Below are positions 16,926-22,003 of a stretch of 22,003 nt of DNA, piece after piece. The stretch is from Geosiphon pyriformis (Eukaryota > Glomeromycota > Glomeromycetes > Archaeosporales > Geosiphonaceae). Position 1 is the stretch's first letter, and the number at the start of each line of letters is the position of its first letter. Both the position numbers and the translations under genes were made by a program. The notes beneath the pieces were generated by a model. The model had not been told where the DNA came from. It made no database searches and was given only the letters and a program-made list of their open reading frames with translations. The DNA lies in NCBI GenBank assembly GCA_016748015.1, contig JAAOMT010000620.1, forward strand, positions 794,914 to 816,916, given 5' to 3'.

Positions 16926-19163
16926 ATGACTAGAGCTAAGAGTAAAAAAGTTGAAAACATTACTTTTCTTATAATAACTAATAAAGTTTCAACATAAGAA
17001 AATCTCTCTGTTATTAAAGCAATTAGACAAAATATTTTGGCTACATTTTTTTTAAAAAATATTAGTGAAAAGCTGCCTTTAGTGGCTTCTGGTTCATTTT
17101 CTTTACTTTTGGCTGGTAGTTTTTTTCCAGTCAAAGTTCCTTCCAAAAAACACACTCAGGTTAATTTTAGTGTTGTCTCTACTACTTCTAAGAGCCCAAA
17201 GATTTTTAATAACAGACCAGTCAACAAGTTGGTTTTTTCTGCTCTCATTATTCCTACTACTATTATTATTACTACTGCTTTACAAATGGCCATAAAAGCC
17301 AAAAATTTTAAAAAACAACAGCAGGCAGTCACAACTGCTATGGTCACACCAAATTTCTTTGTGGTTCCAGATGAGATCTTAAGTAAAATCTCCACAGTGG
17401 CAGCCAGTCCTCTTTCTAATATAGATAGTAACAGCAGCAGCATATCTTCCAAGATGGGCCAAGATTAACTACTGGCTGTGTTGCCAGATATGATACTCTT
17501 CAGGAGATCATCACCAATCCTGAAAGCAAAACAGTCTATCAATTTAAATGATTTTAAAGATTGGGCTGATCAGATGAAAATGGAATCAACTGCTCCCTCC
17601 CAGTTTCTGATGTTGCTAATAGTAGTGTTTGGAAAAATGTGAATGGTCATCAAAAGTTTTTTGGTTGGGTGGCTTCCAATCTTGTACTTCATGCTACATT
17701 TAAGATCAAAATGGCCCTGTTTAGTTTTTTGTTTCAGTTGCTGCCAGGCTGTATTGAGCTTAAGTCTGTTTTAAAAGATACTATTAAGTTGTTCTGTGTG
17801 AAATTTGCATCTCAAGAGTGTCTAAATAATGTCATTAAAGTGGCTATTAGTGATAAAATTTTCTTAACCACTCTTAAAATTGCAAAATTTTTTGGTTTTT
17901 TCTCCTCTTTTTTCAGTTGCATTTCATAATCTACTTTTGGGTATCTTTTCTGATAATATTAAAGCTGCTCTTGGCATTTTTGGTGTTGTTACTTCAGTTA
18001 AGTTAAAGCCTGCTGATTTGTGGCAATATGGTGTGGTTCAATTTAAAGACATCTTTTCTGCTGCTGTTGTTCTTGGTCACTAGTTTGTGCTGGTTAGAAA
18101 AAACAGTGTTAGAATTCTACCTTTAGTAAACCAAAAGGAGGTTATCTCTTCAAGAAATGTTTTCAAAACTAAGTTGGTCAATTTTTCTTTTGGCTGTACT
18201 GCCTATGAGATAAGTAATTTGGTCTTTCAAGTTGGTGACTATATGTGTTTTATTCTTCACTCTCTTGAATCATACTGACATCAACAGTTTGCTATGATTG
18301 CTTTTGATTTCTTAGAATCTTTGAACTTTGCTGTATCAAAAACTGGTACTTTACATGGCTGCCACATCTGGTGGAAAATTTTTGGATGTCACTGCTGCTA
18401 CAAATGTCAAGGTTTGAATCATTTGGCTGTAGACTGCAAGGTGTCACCACTTCTTTCTTCCAAATTTTTTTCCAACTCTGCTGGTGGTTTCAAAGTTTTC
18501 AAATCTTCATTGGTTGGTGCTAAATCTTATGCTAAAACTGTTTTTGTGGTTCTTCCTGTTGCTTCTGCTGCTAATGTGAAACATGTTCTTGGTGCAACCC
18601 CTAAAGCTGGATTATCTTTAGTTCCTGTTGTTGCTTCTGTTCCAGATTCTGTTGTTGAATCTAGATTGGTTTCTTTGGAATCTCATCTCAATAAGTTGTC
18701 TTTGTTGATCAAGTCTATAATTGAACCTGTTGGTTTTCTGGTTGTTTTGGTTACCAAACTGCTGTCTACTCCACCTGTTGTAAATGGGTCTATAGAAGAA
18801 AGTTTAATAGGAGTGAAAAAACAAGTTAAAGCTATGGCTGCTGTGATTTTCATGCTGCAAAAAGACATAGGATTCTTAAAAAAAAAGTGTGAACAGGATT
18901 CTTTGGAAGCAGCATCTGATGATGAAGACATAAATAATAATAATGACAATAATAAAGATTTTTCAGTCTATAATAACATCTTTGATGTTATAATGCATTT
19001 ATGGGAAGATCAGCCTTCCAGTATTAAGTCCAATTCCAATTAGACTGTTAAGTAAATAAGTGGTATGATTAAGAATAGTCATGAGCTTGTTAGCATTATG
19101 AGTAAGATGTATAAATTAGATATGTTTAATACATTAAGTAGCAAAGATAATACTAGTATGTAG
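16926..19163 (+). pseudogene. ORF1 RNA-binding protein, copy 6 (intact knuckle)
   Basis: The start is ATG at 16926 (MTRAKSKKVE); another in-frame ATG is at 16920. Pieces: 17037-17468 (N-terminal low-complexity part, ending SKMGQD at a TAA that replaces Gln), 17639-17929 and 17880-18083 (RRM-like domain split by a frameshift), 18087-18278 (VRKNSVRILP), and 18294-19043 (249 codons). The last contains an intact C-X2-C-X4-H-X4-C knuckle (CYKCQGLNHLAVDC at 18396-18437), the coiled coil (SRLVSLESHLNKLSLLI), a Lys-rich segment and an Asp/Asn run. The conserved Trp at 18081-18083 is TAG. QTAKW near the end is also broken. The stop is TAG at 19161-19163. Role inferred: RNP-forming RNA-binding protein. 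Confidence 0.85.
18396..18437 (+). other. Intact CCHC zinc knuckle in copy 6 ORF1
   Basis: CYKCQGLNHLAVDC has exact C-X2-C-X4-H-X4-C spacing. It is the only undamaged example among the copies here; in copy 8 the His is Tyr (CQGLDYLAMDC), and in copy 4 the Cys pair reads Tyr. Confidence 0.85.
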
Positions 19164-19320
19164 TTAGAGCTTTCCACTTGTGGTTAGCTACATCTTGTGA
19201 TTTTTGTATTATTAAGTGAGCTGGCTTTATAAAAGTGCCAACTATATTGTTAGACAAACTAATAAATAATCAGTGTGGCTACATGTTAACAAAAAAAAAA
19301 AAAGAAAAAGAAAAAGAAAA

Positions 19321-19560
19321 CCTATAAAACACTTTCTTTAAATGTTAGTGACTTGGTATAGAATACTGTTCAAACAGAGACAATGTCTATGATAATAGAT
19401 TCTCTAGCTGGTGAAAAGAATATTTTTTAGTCAACAAAGTTTTGAACAATGGTTTTTATATTCTTTAAGATCAATCTGGAACAATTTTCAATAATCATTC
19501 TGTTTATGGTACACAATTCAAGAAATATTATAAACAATTTGATTGGTTGCCTGTTGTGGT
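19321..19560 (+). pseudogene. Gypsy integrase C-terminal domain, decayed
   Basis: After copy 6's tail the plus strand reads KTLSLNVSDLV, then after stops VLNNGFYIL, DQSGTIFNNHSVYGTQFKKYYKQFDW. This order fits the SH3-like end of Gypsy integrases ('f.vGD.Vlly ... vl.nG.Y.lrd..G......vng..LK.Yy'). It is most simply the continuation of the integrase interrupted at 16900. Moderately confident, since the motifs are short and the frame is broken. Confidence 0.6.
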
Positions 19561-19893
19561 AATACTGATCCAAATAATCAGCAAAAATCAAGTATAAATA
19601 AATGCATCATTCCCAAAACAGAGGTATCTTTAATTAACATAAACAATTATTTTCTGGATCAAAACATTCAAAATGCCTTTTATACTTTCCATGAATATTG
19701 GATCAAAAATTATCTAAATGCTACTCTGACCATTGAAAAACAAACCACTATAACTGATAACAGTAAAACACATACTGTTATTAGACCAAAGAAAACTACT
19801 ACCAGAAAAGAAAGAATTAGTAGCAAAATGAATAAATATTTATTAAAAAGTATAACAGCAGTAATAGTCTCACTTTTTTTTTTTTTTTGTTAA
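19543..19893 (+). CDS. Unrecognised short ORF fragment
   Basis: An open frame of 116 codons overlapping the end of the Gypsy remnant in another frame. I do not recognise the protein. Features seen: an Asn/Gln-rich start (CGNTDPNNQQKSSINKC), a middle part NNYFLDQNIQNAFYTFHEYW, and a Thr/Lys/Arg-rich end (RPKKTTTRKERISSKMNKYL). The last residues (a run of Phe) are only translation of copy 7's poly(T), so the true frame is cut at 19873. The first few codons may be Gypsy sequence read out of frame. It could be an ORF downstream of Gypsy pol, part of another transposon, or chance. It is not an intact gene. Confidence 0.3.
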   Translation: MVACCGNTDPNNQQKSSINKCIIPKTEVSLININNYFLDQNIQNAFYTFHEYWIKNYLNATLTIEKQTTITDNSKTHTVIRPKKTTTRKERISSKMNKYLLKSITAVIVSLFFFFC

Positions 19894-20223
19894 CATATAG
19901 CCACATTAGTTGTTTATTAGTTATGTTTACAAAATTGTGATGCCTTCATAAAGCCAGCTCACCCAATAATACAAAAATTACAAGATGCAGCTAACTACAA
20001 GCAGAAAGCCCTAATTACACACTAGTACTCTCTTTATTACTTAATATATTAAACATATTTAATTTATATATCTTACTCATAATGCTTATAAGCTCATGAC
20101 TATTCTTAACCATACCACTTATCTACTTAGCTGTCTAATCAGGATTGGATTTAATACTGGGAGACTGATTTTCTCATAAATACATCATAACATTAAAGAT
20201 ATCATTATAGACTGAAATATCTT
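19874..20223 (-). mobile_element. ORF1-only non-LTR element, copy 7 (3' fragment)
   Basis: The poly(A) tail is the 15-T run at 19874-19888 on the plus strand, AATAAA is read from TTTATT at 19913-19918, and the 3' UTR and the last ~70 codons of ORF1 follow. It stops at about 20223, where copy 8's 5' leader begins on the opposite strand. Either it is a 5'-truncated insert or copy 8 cut it; its missing part does not reappear within the window. Confidence 0.8.
20015..20223 (-). pseudogene. ORF1 C-terminus, copy 7
   Basis: The minus strand matches the family end from FSVYNNTFDVMMHLWEDQP to the terminal STS motif, with the stop TAA at 20017-20015. The Trp of HLWED is a stop (ATGAG context near 20176), and the QTAKW site carries further stops. 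Too short to do anything. Confidence 0.7.
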
Positions 20224-21843
20224 ACAAAAACTCTTTCTTTTTTAAATTTTATAACCATAACTAGAGCTAAGAGTAAAAAAGTTGCAAACAGTATTTTTTC
20301 TATAGTAACTAATAAAGTTTTAATATAAAAAGATCTTTTTGTTATTAAAGCAGCTAAACAAAACATTTTGGCAACATTTTCTTTAAAAAATATTAGTAAA
20401 AAGCTGTCTTTAGCAGCTTTTGGTTCATTTTTTTTACCTTTGGCTGGTAGTTTTTCTCCAGTCAAAATTCCTTCCAAAAGACACACTTGGATTAGTTTGA
20501 GTGTTGTCTCTACTACTTTTAAGAGCCCAAAGATTTTTAATAACAGACCAGTCAACAAGTTGGTCTTTTTTGCTCTTATCACTCTCACTACTACTACTAC
20601 TACTGCTTCACAAATAGCTGTAAAAGCCAAAAATTCCAAAAAACAGCAGCTGGCACTTATAACTGCTTTAGTAACACCAAACTTCTTTGTAGTTTCAGAT
20701 GAAATCTTGGATAAGATCTCCACAGCAGTAACCAGTCTTCTTCCTAATATGGATAGCAACAGCAGTATTACATCTCCTAAGATGGGCCAAGATTAACTAC
20801 TGGCTGTGTTGCCTGATATGGTACTCTCTAACAGATTATTGCCAATTCCAGTAGCAAAACAGTCCATAATTTTAGATGATCTCAAAAATTGGGCTGATTA
20901 GATGGAAATAAATCAACTGTCTTTTTCTCAGTTTTTGGTGCTGCTGTTAGTAATGCTTGGAAGAATGTAAATGGTTGTCAGAGATTCTCTGGTTGGATGG
21001 CCTCCAATCTGGTACCTGATGCTACATTTAAGATCAAAATAACCCAGCTTAGTTTTTTGTTTCAGTTGCTGCCTGGTTGTATTGGACTTAAGTCAATTTC
21101 ACAAGATATTATTAAGTTGTTCTGTGTAGAATTTGCATCTCAGGAGAATCTAACTGGTGTTACCAAAGTGGCTATTAGTGATGAGATTTTTTTGATCACT
21201 CTTAAGATTACACAGTTGTCTGGTGTAACCTATGTTTCTTTTCTCTCTTTGTCAGTTGTGCTGTATAACATATTTTTAGGTACCTTTTCTAATGACATCT
21301 AAAATGCTCTTGGCATTTTTGGTGTTGTTACTGCTATTAAATTGAAGTCTGTTGGCTTATGGCAATATGCTGTGGTTTATTTTAAAGATACTTTTTTTGC
21401 TGTTACTGCTCTCTCACACTGATTTGTATTGGTTAGAAAAAACAGCATTAGCATTTTTTAAAGCTAAGTTGGTTAATCTTTCATTTGGCTATACCGTATT
21501 TGAAATTTGGTTTTCCAAGTTGGTAGCTGTACATGTTTTATTCTTTACTCCCCTAATTTTTATCAATATTAACACTTTGCTGTGATAACTTTTGAGTTCT
21601 TGGAATCTTTAAACACTGTTGTTTCAAAAACTGGTACCTTACGTGACTGCCACATTTGGTAGGAAACTCCTGAATGTTACTGCTGCTACAGATGTCAAGG
21701 TTTAGATTATTTGGCTATGGACTGTAAAGTGTTGTCACTTTTCCCTCCCAAATTCTCTTCCAATTCTGCTGGTGGTTCTAAAATCTTCAAGTCATTCTTT
21801 GTTGAAGCTAAATATTATGCCAAAGCTGCCACTGTTACGGTTT
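20224..21843 (+). mobile_element. ORF1-only non-LTR element, copy 8 (3'-truncated)
   Basis: The 5' leader ACAAAAACTCTTTC lies directly next to copy 7. Homology runs through the N-terminal part, RRM-like domain and knuckle and stops at about 21843, within the post-knuckle linker (KYYAKAA). It has no coiled coil, 3' UTR or tail, so this is 3' loss after insertion rather than ordinary 5' truncation. CpG-bearing non-repeat sequence follows. Confidence 0.82.
20257..21843 (+). pseudogene. Decayed ORF1 (N-terminal two thirds), copy 8
   Basis: The start codon is ATA at 20257-20259 (a G-to-A change of the family's ATG before ACTAGAGC). Open pieces: 20368-20796 (142 codons, ending SPKMGQD at TAA for Gln), and 20997-21302 (GWMASNLVPDATFKIK to the RRM-like domain). 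The CAC-TGA at about 21419-21423 replaces the conserved His-Trp. About 40 bp are deleted near 21460, removing most of RILPIANQKE. The knuckle near 21685-21725 has Tyr in place of the zinc-binding His. Ends with the truncation. Confidence 0.8.
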
Positions 21844-21934
21844 AAGAATTTAGCAAAAAGAATCATAAAAATAATACAAACTATTCAATCATAATATAGC
21901 ACAGTAATAATCTTAGAAAGGTAATGATTAACAT
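21844..21934. other. Non-repetitive right flank
   Basis: AT-rich sequence with no ORF and no similarity to the transposon copies. It begins where copy 8 stops and leads into the tandem repeat. Confidence 0.5.
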
Positions 21935-22003
21935 AGTAGCAAACACCATCTCGCGATAGTGGCAAGCACCAGTTCACAATAGCAGCCAACACCAACTGGT
22001 GAT
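21935..22003 (+). repeat. Degenerate 23-bp tandem repeat, three units, runs off the edge
   Basis: Three successive 23-base units: 21935-21957, 21958-21980 and 21981-22003. They share AG(T/C)(A/G)GC(A/C)A(A/G)CACCA at the start and end in AT, with variable bases in the last third. The array probably continues beyond the window. It looks like a minisatellite; no CRISPR-like spacer structure is present. Confidence 0.75.

Larger units (their letters stand above)
16900..19303 (+). mobile_element. ORF1-only non-LTR element, copy 6 (full length)
   Basis: The 5' leader ACTTTTTTTCTCCTAAAATTT is followed by ORF1 from 16926 and the 3' UTR with AATAAA at 19261-19266; the 13-A tail is at 19291-19303. It lies inside the Gypsy integrase. 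A purine-rich stretch of AAAAGAAAAGAAAAA type at about 16881-16899 recurs after the tail at about 19301-19320 and is a likely, but low-complexity, target-site duplication. It belongs to the same ORF1 subfamily as copy 2. Confidence 0.88.
14660..19560 (+). mobile_element. Ty3/Gypsy LTR retrotransposon pol remnant, split by copy 6
   Basis: Domain order RT, RNase H, zinc-binding and DDE integrase (14660-16899), then after the inserted copy 6 the integrase C-terminal domain (19304-19560). The RT-RNase H-integrase order identifies Ty3/Gypsy rather than Copia. The 5' end starts in the middle of the RT, next to copy 3's tail; gag, protease and both LTRs are not seen. It carries many in-frame stops and frameshifts. 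The element is older than copies 3 and 6, which sit on it. Confidence 0.85.

Noticed and set aside
14660-19560. LTRs of the Gypsy element
   Set aside because: I looked for a direct repeat with TG...CA ends around the pol remnant and saw none. The 5' half is missing, so LTRs may have lain outside the remaining segment.
21935-22003. CRISPR array
   Set aside because: The 23-bp units are contiguous and degenerate, with no conserved repeat separated by unique spacers, and the genome is eukaryotic.
1-22003. An intact novel defence, biosynthetic or symbiosis gene system
   Set aside because: No uninterrupted host gene is visible; every long ORF is a piece of a retrotransposon protein or its antisense shadow.

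Overview
The window looks like a heterochromatin-like, AT-rich block of a fungal nuclear genome, built almost entirely from nested, decayed retrotransposons. The protein families resemble repeats I remember from arbuscular mycorrhizal fungi (Glomeromycotina, Rhizophagus-like). That assignment is recollection, not a search. I see no intact host gene, rRNA, tRNA or CRISPR array, and nothing bacterial.

Layout. 1-367 is a non-repetitive, CpG-containing flank with a ~60-bp direct repeat. 368-1465 is copy 1 (+), 5'-truncated, of a family I call the ORF1-only element. 1466-8003 is a two-ORF non-LTR retrotransposon (LINE) on the minus strand: ORF1 with coiled coil, RRM and CCHC knuckle; ORF2 with EEP endonuclease and reverse transcriptase. 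It is split by full-length copy 2 (-, 1843-4262). 8004-8081 is an unexplained A-rich spacer. 8082-14659 is copy 3 (+), itself split by full-length copy 4 (-, 9202-11638) and full-length copy 5 (+, 11973-14379). 14660-19560 is a decayed Ty3/Gypsy pol gene (RT, RNase H, integrase, C-terminal domain), split by full-length copy 6 (+, 16900-19303). 19543-19893 is an unrecognised short ORF. 19874-20223 is copy 7 (-, 3' fragment) and 20224-21843 is copy 8 (+, 3'-truncated). 21844-22003 is a CpG-containing flank ending in a 23-bp tandem repeat.

Main result. The repeated family is about 2.4 kb long and codes only for an ORF1-type RNA-binding protein: an N-terminal low-complexity part, an RRM-like domain, a CCHC zinc knuckle, a coiled coil and an acidic Asn/Asp-rich C-terminal part. 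ORF1 is followed by a ~140-bp 3' UTR, AATAAA and a poly(A) tail. Copies 4 and 5 are complete units flanked by 14-15-bp target-site duplications with one mismatch each, so the lack of ORF2 is a property of the family and not truncation. Its ORF1 is visibly homologous to ORF1 of the two-ORF LINE that copy 2 interrupts. This is the logic of mammalian HAL1 ('half-LINE') elements: a non-autonomous element that keeps ORF1 and probably borrows endonuclease/RT from a LINE partner.

Decay. Every copy is a pseudogene. Copy 5 contains no CpG that I could find in 2.4 kb. Premature stops fall repeatedly at conserved Trp and Gln codons through transitions, and catalytic Asp/Glu residues of two unrelated element classes have become Asn/Lys by G-to-A changes. 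This suggests methylation-linked deamination or a RIP-like process confined to the repeats, with CpG-bearing flanks on both sides.
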